From the NCBI GenBank assembly GCA_902773635.1, contig CACYFH010000003.1, positions 1-64,000 of the forward strand: a DNA stretch of 64,000 nt, read 5' to 3'. The notes beneath the pieces are model-generated. The model worked only from the letters and a program-made list of their open reading frames with translations. It had not been told where the DNA came from and ran no database searches. Shown piece after piece: positions 24,487 to 34,012 of the stretch (position 1 is the stretch's first letter; each line of letters starts with the position of its first letter). The DNA is from an uncultured Ruminococcus sp. GTDB lineage: Bacteria; Bacillota; Clostridia; Oscillospirales; Acutalibacteraceae. The position numbers and the translations under genes were made by a program.

Positions 24487-26007
24487 TCATCTCATGATCA
24501 TGCTCTTGCCGGTCATTTCCTCAGGCTGAGGCAGACCCATGATGTCGAGCATGGTGGGCGCGATATCCGCCAGCACGCCGCCCGCTCTGAGCTCCTTGCA
24601 CTCGTCATAACCGACAACGCAGAAGGGCACGGGGTTGGTGGTGTGCGCGGTGAAGGGGGTGCCGTCTCTGTCAATCATGCGGTCGGCGTTGCCGTGATCC
24701 GCAGTGATACAGCTCACGCCGCCCATCTCAGCGACCGCGTCGGTGACCTTCTTGACGCCCCAGTCGACCGCCTCAACAGCCTTGACCGCCGCGTCAAAAA
24801 CGCCGGTGTGACCGACCATGTCGCAGTTCGCAAAGTTGAGGATCACCACGTCATACTTGCCGCTCTTGATGGCTTCGACGCATTTCTCGGTGACCTCATA
24901 CGCGCTCATGTGCGGCTGCATGTCGTAGGTCGCGACAGCCGGGGACTTGACCAGAATACGATCCTCGCCCTCATACTGCTTCTCAACGCCGCCGTTGAAG
25001 AAGAAGGTGACGTGCGCGTACTTCTCGGTCTCCGCGATCCTGAGCTGGGTCAGACCGTTCTTGGAGAGATACTCGCCGAGGGTGTTGACCAGCTTCTGCG
25101 GCTTGAAGGCGATCTCAACATTCGGCATCGTCGCGTCATACTGGGTCATGCAGACGTAGCAGACAGGGAAGAAGCCGTTCCTGCGCTCAAAGCCCGCGAA
25201 ATCGGGATCGACAAAGGTGCGGGTGATCTCACGCGCTCTGTCGGGACGGAAGTTGTAGAAGATGACGGAGTCGCCCGCCTTGACGGTGTCGCCGCCTGCG
25301 ATGACTGCGGGCAGCATGAATTCGTCCGTCACGCCGTTGTCATAGCTGTTCTGGACAGCCTGAACGGGATCTGTCTCCTGAACGCCCTCGCCGTAGACGA
25401 TCGCGGAGTACGCCTTCTCGACGCGCTCCCAGCGGTTGTCTCTGTCCATCGCGTAGTATCTGCCGGAGATGGTCGCGATCCTGCCGACGCCGATCTCCTC
25501 ACACTTCGCGACAGCCTGCTCGACATACTCCTTCGCGCTGGAAGGCGGTACGTCTCTGCCGTCGAGGAATGCGTGGATGAAGACCTTCTTCAGACCCTTG
25601 CGCTTCGCAAGCTCCAGGATACCGTACATATGGGTGTTGTGGCTGTGAACGCCGCCCGGAGACAGCAGACCGAAGAGGTGCAGAGAACCGTCGTTCTCAA
25701 GCGCGTTGTCAACAGCCTTGTTCATCGCTTCATTCTCGAAGAAGTCGCCGTCCTCAATGGACTTGGTGATGCGGGTAAGCTCCTGATAGACGATGCGGCC
25801 TGCGCCCATGTTGGTGTGGCCGACCTCGCTGTTGCCCATCTGACCGTGCGGCAGACCTACGTCGAGACCCGACGCGCCGATCATGGTAACAGGATTCTTG
25901 AAGAACAGCTGGTCAAGATGCGGCGTGCGCGCGTAGTCGATCGCGTTGCCGTACTTGGGAGCGATACCGAAGCCGTCCATAATGATTAATGCTACAGGTT
26001 TTTTCAT
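24487..26007 (-). CDS. gpmI: 2,3-bisphosphoglycerate-independent phosphoglycerate mutase
   Basis: A 506-residue enzyme that converts 3-phosphoglycerate to 2-phosphoglycerate with two Mn ions. It opens MKKPVALIIMDGFG (metal Asp) and has the phosphoserine loop GNSEVGH near residue 60, FLDGRDVPP, and the C-terminal metal cluster NFANCDMVGHTG with ITADHGNAD. Length is typical of the family. The start at 26007 follows GAGGACAATTAT. It is the last gene of the glycolytic operon; a degenerate two-hairpin repeat lies in the gap to tpiA. Confidence 0.97.
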   Translation of the reverse strand: MKKPVALIIMDGFGIAPKYGNAIDYARTPHLDQLFFKNPVTMIGASGLDVGLPHGQMGNSEVGHTNMGAGRIVYQELTRITKSIEDGDFFENEAMNKAVDNALENDGSLHLFGLLSPGGVHSHNTHMYGILELAKRKGLKKVFIHAFLDGRDVPPSSAKEYVEQAVAKCEEIGVGRIATISGRYYAMDRDNRWERVEKAYSAIVYGEGVQETDPVQAVQNSYDNGVTDEFMLPAVIAGGDTVKAGDSVIFYNFRPDRAREITRTFVDPDFAGFERRNGFFPVCYVCMTQYDATMPNVEIAFKPQKLVNTLGEYLSKNGLTQLRIAETEKYAHVTFFFNGGVEKQYEGEDRILVKSPAVATYDMQPHMSAYEVTEKCVEAIKSGKYDVVILNFANCDMVGHTGVFDAAVKAVEAVDWGVKKVTDAVAEMGGVSCITADHGNADRMIDRDGTPFTAHTTNPVPFCVVGYDECKELRAGGVLADIAPTMLDIMGLPQPEEMTGKSMIMR

Positions 26008-26034
26008 ATAATTGTCCTCTCTATGTAGGAGTAA

Positions 26035-26064
26035 AGGCTCCCTTTGGTAAAAGGAGACACTGAG
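26035..26064 (+). repeat. Two-hairpin repeat, degenerate copy in the tpiA-gpmI gap
   Basis: AGGCTCCCTTTGGTAAAAGGAG followed at once by CACTGAGAT: hairpin 1 is kept and hairpin 2 is lost. Confidence 0.6.
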
Positions 26065-26065
26065 A

Positions 26066-26857
26066 TCAATACTCCGCAGGCTTGGTCGCGTCAACGATCG
26101 CCGCGAACTTCTCTGCAACCAGAGAAGCGCCGCCGATCAGACCGCCGTCAACGTTGGTTTTCGCCAGCAGCTCAGCCGCGTTCTTGTCGTTCATGGAGCC
26201 GCCGTACTGGATGGTGACGCTCGCCGCGATCTCCAGACCGTACAGACCCTTTAAGCACGCTCTGATGAACTCACAGACTTCCTCAGCCTGCTCAGCGGTA
26301 GCGGTCTTGCCGGTGCCGATTGCCCATACAGGCTCGTAAGCGATGACGACGTTCGCCATCTCCTCGGGAGTAACGTCCCACAGATCAAGCTTGATCTGAC
26401 GCGCGATGACCTCGTTGGTGATGTTGCACTCGCGCTCCCAGAGCAGCTCGCCGACGCAGACGATGGGCTTGAGACCCGCCGCCAGAGCAGCCTTGACACG
26501 CTTGTTGACGGTCTCGTCAGTCTCGCCGAAGTACTGTCTGCGCTCGGAGTGACCGATGACGACGTACTCTACGCCGAGCTCCTTGAGCATGCCGGTGCTG
26601 ATCTCGCCGGTGAACGCGCCGCTCTCTGCCCAGTGGCAGTTCTGCGCGCCGACTTTGATGTTAGTATCTCTTGTTGCCTCAATAGCGATGCCGAGATCTA
26701 CATAAGGTACACAGATTATGACCTCGCAGTTCGCGTCGGCTACGAGAGGCTTGATCTCCTCGATCAGAGAGGTTGCTTCACTGGGAGTCTTGTTCATCTT
26801 CCAGTTGCCGGCGATGATGGTTTTTCTCATACCTTTGGTTAATGCGTCAAGTAACAT
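26066..26857 (-). CDS. tpiA: Triosephosphate isomerase
   Basis: A 263-residue TIM barrel that interconverts dihydroxyacetone phosphate and glyceraldehyde 3-phosphate. It shows AGNWKMNKT (catalytic Lys), VIGHSERRQYFGE (catalytic His), AYEPVWAIGTGKTA (catalytic Glu) and the phosphate loop GGLIGGASL. The ATG at 26857 has AAAGGAA upstream and adds nine residues to the usual MRKTIIAGNW start at 26830, which lacks a spaced ribosome site. Middle gene of pgk-tpiA-gpmI. Confidence 0.96.
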   Translation of the reverse strand: MLLDALTKGMRKTIIAGNWKMNKTPSEATSLIEEIKPLVADANCEVIICVPYVDLGIAIEATRDTNIKVGAQNCHWAESGAFTGEISTGMLKELGVEYVVIGHSERRQYFGETDETVNKRVKAALAAGLKPIVCVGELLWERECNITNEVIARQIKLDLWDVTPEEMANVVIAYEPVWAIGTGKTATAEQAEEVCEFIRACLKGLYGLEIAASVTIQYGGSMNDKNAAELLAKTNVDGGLIGGASLVAEKFAAIVDATKPAEY

Positions 26858-26921
26858 AGTAAAATTCCTTTCTATGATGGTAACAGAGGGCGACGTAGAG
26901 CCGCCCTCCTTCATTTACAGA

Positions 26922-28133
26922 TTAATCCTTATCAGCGATAGCCGCGATACCGGGCAGGACCTTGCCCTCGAGGTACTCGAGTGAAGCGCCGCCGCCGGTG
27001 GAGATATGGCTCATCTTGTCGGCAAAGCCGAGGTTGACGACAGCCGCAGCGGAGTCGCCGCCGCCGATGATGGTGGTAGCGTCGGTCTCAGCCAGCGCCT
27101 TCGCGACAGCGATGGTGCCCTCAGCGAGGATCGGGTTCTCAAATACGCCCATCGGACCGTTCCAGACAACGGTCTTGGCGCTCTTGACAGCCTCAGCATA
27201 CAGCTCTCTGGTCTTGGGGCCGATGTCCAGACCCATGCAGGTCTCCGGGATCTCGCCCGCATCGAATACCTCGGTGTCGATCGGCGCGTCGATCGGATCG
27301 GGGAACGCCTTGGTGCAGACGGTGTCAACCGGCAGGAGGAGCTTCTTGCCGAGCTCCTCAGCCTTCTTGATCATCTCGAGGCAGTAGTCGAGCTTGGTGT
27401 CGTCTACCAGAGAGGTGCCGATCGCCTTGCCCTGCGCCTTTAAGAAGGTGTAGGCCATGCCGCCGCCGATGATGAGGGTGTCGCACTTCTCGAGCAGGTT
27501 GGAGATAACGTTCAGCTTGTCCGCTACCTTAGCGCCGCCAAGGATCGCAACGAAGGGACGAACCGGAGCCTCAACCGCGTTGCCGAGGTAGTCGATCTCC
27601 TTCTGCATGAGGTAACCGACAGCGGTCTCCTTGATGTGATCGGTCACGCCGACGGTGGAGCAGTGAGCGCGGTGAGCGGAGCCGAAAGCGTCCATGACGA
27701 ATACGTCCGCGAGAGAAGCCAGCTCAGAGCTGAACGGCTCGAGGTTCTTGGTCTCTTCCTTGCGGAAACGGGTGTTCTGGAGCAGAACAACGTCGCCGTC
27801 CTTCATAGCGGCTACGGCGGCCTTCGCGTTCTCGCCGACGACCTCGTCGTCATTTGCAAAAACGACTTCCTGACCGAGCAGCTCGGAGAGGCGAACCGCA
27901 ACGGGAGCGAGGGAGAACTTCTCCTCGGGGCCGTTCTTCGGCTTGCCCAGGTGAGAGCAGAGGATAAGCTGACCGCCGTCAGCGATGATCTTCTTGATGG
28001 TGGGGAGCGCTGCGGTGATACGGTTGTCGTTGGTGATCACGCCGTCCTTGAGCGGAACGTTGAAATCACAGCGGCAGAGTACCTTTTTGCCCTTGAAGTT
28101 GATGTCATCAACGGTGTACTTGTTGAGTTTCAT
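26922..28133 (-). CDS. pgk: Phosphoglycerate kinase
   Basis: A 403-residue two-domain kinase that makes ATP from 1,3-bisphosphoglycerate. Visible are RCDFNVPL, the substrate site [24 protein letters not shown], the hinge region GGAKVADKL and the nucleotide site NGPMGVFE with [16 protein letters not shown] precedes ATG 28133. First gene of the glycolytic operon; GAPDH is not adjacent. Confidence 0.97.
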   Translation of the reverse strand: MKLNKYTVDDINFKGKKVLCRCDFNVPLKDGVITNDNRITAALPTIKKIIADGGQLILCSHLGKPKNGPEEKFSLAPVAVRLSELLGQEVVFANDDEVVGENAKAAVAAMKDGDVVLLQNTRFRKEETKNLEPFSSELASLADVFVMDAFGSAHRAHCSTVGVTDHIKETAVGYLMQKEIDYLGNAVEAPVRPFVAILGGAKVADKLNVISNLLEKCDTLIIGGGMAYTFLKAQGKAIGTSLVDDTKLDYCLEMIKKAEELGKKLLLPVDTVCTKAFPDPIDAPIDTEVFDAGEIPETCMGLDIGPKTRELYAEAVKSAKTVVWNGPMGVFENPILAEGTIAVAKALAETDATTIIGGGDSAAAVVNLGFADKMSHISTGGGASLEYLEGKVLPGIAAIADKD

Positions 28134-28221
28134 GATAAAAACATCCTTTCTTCGTATCGGTATCCGCTGAATGTTAGCTTCATCTAACCGTGCAGACCCG
28201 ATACCATAATTTAACATGTTA

Positions 28222-28251
28222 ATTATATACCAGATCGCAGTCTATTTGCAA
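28222..28251 (-). promoter_or_regulatory. Probable promoter of pgk
   Basis: Minus strand: TTGCAA (28246-28251) and TATAAT (28222-28227) with an 18-base spacer. The rest of the 28134-28610 gap shows an ACGCGGA / TCCGCGT hairpin at about 28553-28572 and the murA promoter region. Confidence 0.55.
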
Positions 28252-28472
28252 TACCAAAAGAGAATTATTATGTGCTTTTTTGTGAGATTTGTTAGGTGTT
28301 TGCCTTTGCTTACCGACATCCGGTACAGTTTCCTGACAAGATAAGAGAAACAGCGACATTTTCCGTGATGACAAAAGCGTTACACCCTCCGCACAAGTAT
28401 TAAAAAAGAGGCTGAAAACCGCCGGCAAAACCATACATTTTCACTAAAAATAATTACAAAAAGTTTTTTCGG

Positions 28473-28501
28473 TTGACTTTACGCCGCGGATGGTTTATCT
28501 T
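28473..28501 (+). promoter_or_regulatory. Possible promoter of murA
   Basis: TTGACT followed 17 bases later by TATCTT, with TATTAT directly after. The -10 match is weak. Confidence 0.4.
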
Positions 28502-28610
28502 ATTATAGAACCATAATAGGCTCAGTGCCCTCTTATGATCCTTTGACTCATACGCGGAACATCCTCCGCGTGCCATATACACTCAGTTTGAATTGAGGAA
28601 GTGTACGATT

Positions 28611-29903
28611 TTGGAAAAGATTATCATCAACGGCGGAAAGCCCCTTTTCGGCGAGGTCACCGTCAGCGGCGCGAAGAACGCGGCTGTGGCGATCATCCCG
28701 GCTGTCGTTCTGTGCGACGAGCCGTGCCGTATCGAGAATATACCGAATATCTCCGACGTCTCCCTGATCGCGACGATCCTGAAGGAAATGGGCGCGATGG
28801 TGCGCCGCGTCGACAAGAACACGCTCGATATCGACCCGCGCCCCATTAATACCTATGAGGCGACCGGCGAGAGCGTGTGCGGCATGCGTGCGTCCTATTA
28901 CCTGCTCGGCGCGCTTCTGGGCCGCTTCCATAATGCGAAGGTCGCCCTGCCCGGCGGCTGTAACTTCGGCGTCCGTCCCATCGACCAGCACTTGAAGGGC
29001 TTCGCTCTCATGGGCGCCCACAATGAGCTTGTCAACGGCGCTGTCATCGAGAGCACGACCTCCGGCTCCTTCCACGGTGCGCGCGTCTATTTCGATACCG
29101 TTTCTGTCGGCTCCACCATCAACCTGATGCTCGCCGCTGTCAAGGCGGAGGGTCAGACGATCCTCGAGAACGCCGCCAAGGAGCCGCATATCGTCGACCT
29201 TGCGAACTTCTTGAACTCTATGGGCGCGAACATCCGCGGCGCCGGTACGGACGTCATCAAGATCCGCGGCGTCGAGTATCTCCACGGCGTGACCTATTCC
29301 ATCATCCCCGACCAGATCGAGGCGGGCACCTATATGGCTGCCGCCGCCGCGACGCGCGGCAAGATCACCGTCCGCAACATCACTCCGAAGCACTTAGAGA
29401 GTATCTCCTCCAAGCTCAGAGAAATGGGCTGTGAGGTCGATGAATATGATGAAGCTGTCGTCGTCGACGCGACCAAGCGTCCGCTGAGCAGCGTGAACAT
29501 CAAGACCATGCCCCATCCCGGCTTCCCGACCGACTGCCAGCCCCAGTTCGTGGCGCTTCTGTCCACCGTGAAGGGTATCTCCATCGTCAACGAGAGCGTG
29601 TGGGATAACCGCTACCAGTACGTCAGCGAGCTTGTCCGCATGGGCGCGAAGATCTCCGTCGAAGGCCGTCTCGCCATCGTCGAGGGCGGTACGCTCGTCG
29701 GCGCTCCCGTCAAGGCTACCGACCTGCGCGCAGGCGCGGCGATGGTGATCGCGGGACTTGTCGCCGAGGGCACGACCAATATCTCCAACATCAAGTACAT
29801 CGAGCGCGGCTACTCCGACGTGGTGACGAAGTTCCAGAGCCTCGGCGCCGATATCAAAAAGATCTACTATCCCGATAACGAGACTGCCGCAACAACGGCA
29901 TAA
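28611..29903 (+). CDS. murA: UDP-N-acetylglucosamine 1-carboxyvinyltransferase
   Basis: A 430-residue EPSP-synthase-like enzyme that starts peptidoglycan synthesis by adding enolpyruvate to UDP-GlcNAc. It has VSGAKNAAVAIIPA, the fosfomycin-target Cys in GGCNFGVRPIDQHL (Cys 117), MPHPGFPTDCQPQF and the closing RAGAAMVIAGLVAEG. I start at TTG 28611 with GAGGAAG upstream; another in-frame TTG six codons earlier has no ribosome site. Followed by a terminator. Confidence 0.95.
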   Translation: MEKIIINGGKPLFGEVTVSGAKNAAVAIIPAVVLCDEPCRIENIPNISDVSLIATILKEMGAMVRRVDKNTLDIDPRPINTYEATGESVCGMRASYYLLGALLGRFHNAKVALPGGCNFGVRPIDQHLKGFALMGAHNELVNGAVIESTTSGSFHGARVYFDTVSVGSTINLMLAAVKAEGQTILENAAKEPHIVDLANFLNSMGANIRGAGTDVIKIRGVEYLHGVTYSIIPDQIEAGTYMAAAAATRGKITVRNITPKHLESISSKLREMGCEVDEYDEAVVVDATKRPLSSVNIKTMPHPGFPTDCQPQFVALLSTVKGISIVNESVWDNRYQYVSELVRMGAKISVEGRLAIVEGGTLVGAPVKATDLRAGAAMVIAGLVAEGTTNISNIKYIERGYSDVVTKFQSLGADIKKIYYPDNETAATTA

Positions 29904-29905
29904 GA

Positions 29906-29933
29906 GAAAGCCACCGCAGGGTGGCTTCTTTTA
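29906..29933 (+). terminator. Terminator of murA
   Basis: Stem AAGCCACC / GGTGGCTT around GCAG, followed by CTTTTA. Short AATAGAGAATAG-type repeats follow to 29962. Confidence 0.85.
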
Positions 29934-30021
29934 GTGAATAGGGAATAGAGAATAGAGAATAGAAACGGGTGGGCTTTGCCCACACCCGATGATTAGTTTT
30001 TAACCGAGGAGTTTCAGATAA

Positions 30022-30810
30022 ATGGCAAAAATCGTACCGCTCTTCTCTTCGAGCAAGGGCAATTCCTATTATATCCAGGGCAACAGCTCCGCGATCCTGA
30101 TCGACGCGGGACGCAACCTCAAACAGCTCGAGCTTGCGCTGTCGGCGAACTACCTGTCCATGCAGAACGTGCGGGCGATCTTCGTGACCCACGAGCACTC
30201 CGACCACATCAGCGCCTTGAAGGTGCTTTTGAAGCGCTACGATATCCCGCTCTACACCTCGCGCGGCACGCTCGACTACCTGACCCGCACCGACAAGGTG
30301 CCCGCGTCTGCTCGACTGAACGTGATCACGGACGCGGTCGAGACCGCAGGCTTCCGCGTCGAGCGCGTGGAGACCTCCCACGACGCCGCCGAGCCGTGCG
30401 GCTATTTCGTCACCACCCCCGACGGCAGGCGCATGAGCCTTGTCACCGATACCGGCTATCTCACCCAAAACGCGCGTCAGGCGCTCTCCCGCTCTCACCT
30501 TGCGGTCATCGAGTCCAACCATGATATCGACATGCTCCGCGAGGGCATGTATCCGTATATCCTCAAACAGCGCATCCTCTCCGACAGCGGACACCTGAGC
30601 AACGCCGCCTGCGCCGAAGCCCTTCCCGATTTCGTCGGCTCGGGACTGACCCGCATCATTCTCGGTCATCTAAGCGAGGAGAACAACACCCCGCACCTCG
30701 CGCTGAACGAGTCGATCGACGCCCTCTCTCACGCCGGAATGGTACGCAATTCCGACTACCTGATCGACGTCGCTCCCGTCGCCACCAACGGCAAGTCCGT
30801 CTTATTCTGA
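30022..30810 (+). CDS. walJ: MBL-fold metallohydrolase (YycJ/WalJ type)
   Basis: A 262-residue beta-lactamase-fold hydrolase with the metal motif THEHSDH (residues 56-62), a second His at TSHDA, Asp at VTDTGYL and the closing GHLSEEN. It matches YycJ/WalJ, a 5-prime exonuclease-like protein linked to cell-division and repair in Firmicutes. RlmH follows, as in the Bacillus wal region, but without WalRK. Confidence 0.9.
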   Translation: MAKIVPLFSSSKGNSYYIQGNSSAILIDAGRNLKQLELALSANYLSMQNVRAIFVTHEHSDHISALKVLLKRYDIPLYTSRGTLDYLTRTDKVPASARLNVITDAVETAGFRVERVETSHDAAEPCGYFVTTPDGRRMSLVTDTGYLTQNARQALSRSHLAVIESNHDIDMLREGMYPYILKQRILSDSGHLSNAACAEALPDFVGSGLTRIILGHLSEENNTPHLALNESIDALSHAGMVRNSDYLIDVAPVATNGKSVLF

Positions 30811-30887
30811 CCCTTCTTCGTCCTATTTTCCTTTCGCAATCCCACAAAGAGGAGCAGGGCGAATCATCCCATAATCAGGAGAACACT

Positions 30888-31367
30888 ATGCTCACCATCA
30901 ATATCATCTGCGTCGGCAAGCTCAAGGAAGCCTACCTGCGCGACGCGATCGAAGAATACAGCAAGCGCATGAAGCCGCTGTGCAGGCTCAGTATCATCGA
31001 GCTCCCCGAGGAGCGTGTCAGCGACAACCCCTCGCCCGCCCAGATCACCCACACCGTCGCCGCCGAGAGCGACCGCATCATGCAGAAGCTCGGCAAGGGC
31101 GACTATGTGATCGCCATGTGCGTTGAGGGCAGGAGCATCAGCTCCGAGGAATTCTCCCAAAGGCTCGAGAGCGTCTCCATGCAGACCAGCACCGTCGACC
31201 TGATCATCGGCGGAAGCTGGGGACTGAGCGACGCGCTGAAAGCCCGCGCCGACTTCAAGCTGAGCATGGGGAAGATGACCTTTCCCCACCAGCTCTGCCG
31301 CGTGATGCTCCTCGAACAGCTCTACCGCGCTTTCCAAATCAGCAAGGGTACAAAATACCACAAATAG
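30888..31367 (+). CDS. rlmH: 23S rRNA pseudouridine-1915 N3-methyltransferase
   Basis: A 159-residue SPOUT methyltransferase: INIICVGKLKEAYLRDAIEEY at the start, CVEGRSISSEEFSQ, the trefoil-knot loop LIIGGSWGLSD and LEQLYRAFQISKGTKYHK at the end. It methylates helix 69 of 23S rRNA. The length is standard. A GTCATT-family remnant (CGCAATCCCACAAAGAGG) lies in the 77-base gap before it. Confidence 0.96.
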   Translation: MLTINIICVGKLKEAYLRDAIEEYSKRMKPLCRLSIIELPEERVSDNPSPAQITHTVAAESDRIMQKLGKGDYVIAMCVEGRSISSEEFSQRLESVSMQTSTVDLIIGGSWGLSDALKARADFKLSMGKMTFPHQLCRVMLLEQLYRAFQISKGTKYHK

Positions 31368-31375
31368 GTGATCAT

Positions 31376-31831
31376 ATGAAACACGAAATCATCCCGCTCA
31401 GCTTAGCCGATTATCAAAAGTGCGGCAACATTTGGGATATGCAGGAGAAGCCCGACCTCGCGGCGCAATTCTACCGCGAGCTGCAAAGCGGCAACCGCAC
31501 CACCTACGTCTATATGATCAACGGTGAATTCATCGGCGAGATCTCCACTGTGAAGGATTCCGGCGACAGCGATTACACTATCCCGAACCGCCGTCTCTAC
31601 CTCTCCCGCCTGATCGTCAAGTCCGAGTACAGACGGCAGGGAATCGGCAGGCTCCTGACCGATCACGTTGCAGAAAAGGCAAAAGCACTCGGCTATTGCG
31701 AACTGTCCGTCGGCGTCGATTTGGATAACTACGCCGCTTTGAAGCTGTATATCGAAGTCGGTTTCGATAAAATCCTCTTTATCGGCGAGGATGAATACGG
31801 AAGATACGTCAAGCTCTTAAAATCGCTGTGA
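31376..31831 (+). CDS. GNAT family N-acetyltransferase
   Basis: A 151-residue acetyltransferase with the acetyl-CoA loop RRQGIGRLLTDHV and the motif SRLIVKSEYRRQG before it, then ELSVGVDLDNYAALKLYIEVGF. The N-terminus (YQKCGNIWDMQEKPDLAAQFYREL) resembles a GNAT subgroup of unknown substrate. It follows rlmH by eight bases and is likely co-transcribed. Confidence 0.88.
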   Translation: MKHEIIPLSLADYQKCGNIWDMQEKPDLAAQFYRELQSGNRTTYVYMINGEFIGEISTVKDSGDSDYTIPNRRLYLSRLIVKSEYRRQGIGRLLTDHVAEKAKALGYCELSVGVDLDNYAALKLYIEVGFDKILFIGEDEYGRYVKLLKSL

Positions 31832-31847
31832 TTTTTCAGAGAACGCA

Positions 31848-31963
31848 TTGACAAATGTATAAAAAACGCTATAATAAAGATACAAGGAGTTATCCGATAG
31901 ACGGTTAGCCCTCGATATGGTTAAAAATAACCGCTACCTTTGGACGTGGGGCGGTTATTTTTT
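31848..31963 (+). ncRNA. Candidate antitoxin RNA of a type I toxin-antitoxin locus
   Basis: A promoter TTGACA (31848-31853) and TATAAT (31870-31875, 16-base spacer) should give an RNA from about 31882 to a terminator hairpin (AATAACCGC / GCGGTTATT, then T run) at 31924-31963. It has no good open frame and runs antisense to the end of the toxin gene on the other strand, as in TxpA/RatA and BsrG/SR4 systems. Confidence 0.6.
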
Positions 31964-32056
31964 ATGCGTAAACATTAATATCGTAAAGACGAGAGTAATG
32001 ATTCCGACGACAAACATAGCGAAACCGAAAAGATCGCTGTATGTAACGTACTGCAT
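31955..32056 (-). CDS. Putative holin-like small hydrophobic toxin (type I TA)
   Basis: A 33-residue peptide, MQYVTYSDLFGFAMF with a single membrane helix (VVGIITLVFTILMF) and a basic THKK end. The YSDLF start and length fit the putative holin-like toxins of Firmicutes. AAAGGAGG lies eight bases before ATG. A leader of about 90 bases includes GAGGGCATAGTCCCTC and CTCTTTTTTCACAGAG hairpins. The gene converges on a small RNA whose 3-prime end overlaps its own. Confidence 0.7.
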   Translation of the reverse strand: MQYVTYSDLFGFAMFVVGIITLVFTILMFTHKK

Positions 32057-32136
32057 AACAATCCCTCCTTTACCTGAGCATCAGAGGGACTATGCCCTCT
32101 GTGAAAAAAGAGGACAAACCGCCTACCGTATATGGA

Positions 32137-32185
32137 GATAACTCCTTGCACTGATAGTTTAGCAAATAAGATAGAAAAAGTAAAC
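32137..32185 (-). promoter_or_regulatory. Possible toxin promoter and 5-prime element
   Basis: Minus strand TTTACT and TAAACT have a 17-base spacer and are followed by CAAGGAGTTATC. The same CAAGGAGTTATC word follows the antitoxin RNA promoter at 31881, so the two transcripts begin alike. Confidence 0.45.
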
Positions 32186-32243
32186 TTTTACTACAATATC
32201 GTAATCTCAGATTACGGCATATTCACGCTAGAAGGAGGACAAA

Positions 32244-33935
32244 ATGGCTTTTGACGGTATGATGATGACAATGGTGCGGCATGAGCTCTGTGCGGCTCTC
32301 TGCGGCTCCCGCGTCACCCAGATCTACCAGCCCGCGCGCGACGAGCTGGTGTTCGCGTTCCGCACCCCGGACGGCGCGAAGAAGGTGCTGATTCGCCTCT
32401 CGGACAGCCCGCGCATCCATATCTCCTCCTGCTCGATCGAGAACCCGCCCGCGCCTCCGATGCTCTGTATGCTGCTGCGCAAGCGTCTCGGCGGCGCGCG
32501 TCTCGACGATGTGACCCAGCCCGGCAACGAGCGCGTTATCTGCCTGCATTTCGAAGCCGTCAACGAGATCGGCGACCGCGAGAAGCTGCGCCTGTATATC
32601 GAGATCATGGGGCGCTATTCCAACGCCGTTCTGACGGACGGAGAGGATAAGGTGATCGAAGCCGTCCGCCGCATCGACTTCTCCGATTCCGAGGAGCGCG
32701 TCCTGCTTCCGAAGCTCCCCTACGAGCTTCCGAAAATGCAGGATAAGCTCTGTATCGAGACCGCCGAGCCGCAGGAGATCTGCGACCGCATCGAAGCTCT
32801 CGGCGGCGACGACCGCGCCGTGCTCAGCGCGATCCAGGGCGTCTCCCCGATGATCGCCCGCGAGCTCTCCTACCGCGCGTCGCGCGGCGGCATGCTCCCG
32901 CAGATCACCGCCCTCAAAAAAGCAGTAGAGAGCGGCGTCTCCGAGCCGACCCTCGTCTATAAGACGGACGGCTCGCCGATGGACTTCTGCTTCATGGATA
33001 TCCGCCAGTATGAGGGCGCGCTCACCGTCAAGCATTTCCCCACCTGCTCCGAACTGCTCGACGCATTTTTCAACGACCGCGACCGCCTCGCCCGCATGCG
33101 CGCGAAGTCCTCCGATCTCAATAAGCTCCTGAGCAACGCCATCGACCGCTTAGCCCGCAAGATCAACCTCCAGAAAGCGGATTTGAAGAAATGCGCCGAC
33201 CGTGAAACGCTCCGCATCAAGGGCGATTTATTGCAGGCGAACCTCTACCGCATCGAGCGCGGCGCCTCTGCCGTGACGGTCGAGAATTTCTACGCCGAGG
33301 ACAACGCGCCCATGACTATCGCCCTCAATCCGACGATCTCTCCCGCGATGAACGCCCAGCGCTTTTACAAAGAGTATAACAAAGCCAAGACCCGCGAGAC
33401 CATGCTCACCGCCCAGATCGAGAAGGCGGCGGCGGAGCTGTCCTATCTTGAGAGCGTTCAGGACGAGCTGACCCGCTGTGAGACGGAGGCGGAGCTTTCC
33501 GCCGTCCGCGCGGAGCTGCGCGAGCAGGGCTATCTGAAAGCCCAAAAGGGCGCCCAGAAGCGCAAGGACAAGCCCCTGCCCCCGATCGAGTATACCAGCT
33601 CCGACGGCTTCCGTATCCTCGTCGGCAGGAACAATAAACAGAACGATCAGCTCACCCTTCACACCGCCCAAAAGCGCGATATGTGGCTCCATACTAAAGG
33701 CATCCACGGCACCCACGTCATCATCTGCGCCGAGGGCAGAGAGATCACCGAGACCGCGATCGTAGAAGCCGCGCGTCTCGCCGCCGCTCACAGCAAGGGC
33801 AGGGACAGCGCCCAGGTGCCCGTCGATTACACCCTCGTCAAGAACGTCAGCAAGCCCGCCGGCGCCCTTCCCGGCAAGGTGATCTACGTCAACTACCGCA
33901 CCGTCTACGTCACCCCCGAGAAGCGCGGAGAATAA
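32244..33935 (+). CDS. rqcH: Ribosome quality-control protein RqcH (NFACT family)
   Basis: A 563-residue NFACT protein (Rqc2/FbpA). The NFACT-N domain opens MAFDGMMMTMVRHELCAAL with QIYQP and LLRKRLGGARL; a helical coiled-coil region (about 275-430, e.g. NKLLSNAIDRLARKINLQ) follows; the NFACT-R domain near 455-545 reads ILVGRNNKQNDQLTL and DMWLHTKGIHGTHVII. RqcH recruits tRNA-Ala to stalled 50S subunits and adds Ala tails that mark nascent chains for decay. GGAGG precedes ATG. Confidence 0.95.
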   Translation: MAFDGMMMTMVRHELCAALCGSRVTQIYQPARDELVFAFRTPDGAKKVLIRLSDSPRIHISSCSIENPPAPPMLCMLLRKRLGGARLDDVTQPGNERVICLHFEAVNEIGDREKLRLYIEIMGRYSNAVLTDGEDKVIEAVRRIDFSDSEERVLLPKLPYELPKMQDKLCIETAEPQEICDRIEALGGDDRAVLSAIQGVSPMIARELSYRASRGGMLPQITALKKAVESGVSEPTLVYKTDGSPMDFCFMDIRQYEGALTVKHFPTCSELLDAFFNDRDRLARMRAKSSDLNKLLSNAIDRLARKINLQKADLKKCADRETLRIKGDLLQANLYRIERGASAVTVENFYAEDNAPMTIALNPTISPAMNAQRFYKEYNKAKTRETMLTAQIEKAAAELSYLESVQDELTRCETEAELSAVRAELREQGYLKAQKGAQKRKDKPLPPIEYTSSDGFRILVGRNNKQNDQLTLHTAQKRDMWLHTKGIHGTHVIICAEGREITETAIVEAARLAAAHSKGRDSAQVPVDYTLVKNVSKPAGALPGKVIYVNYRTVYVTPEKRGE

Positions 33936-34012
33936 GGAGACTGTTATGGCTTTTGACTGCGGCTTTACAAATGGAAAGAACCGGTTTCGCTACCGCGCGA
34001 CAGCGCTTTTCC

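Noticed and set aside
28219..28434. 71-residue minus-strand frame upstream of pgk
   Set aside because: It crosses the pgk promoter and has no ribosome site or recognisable domain.
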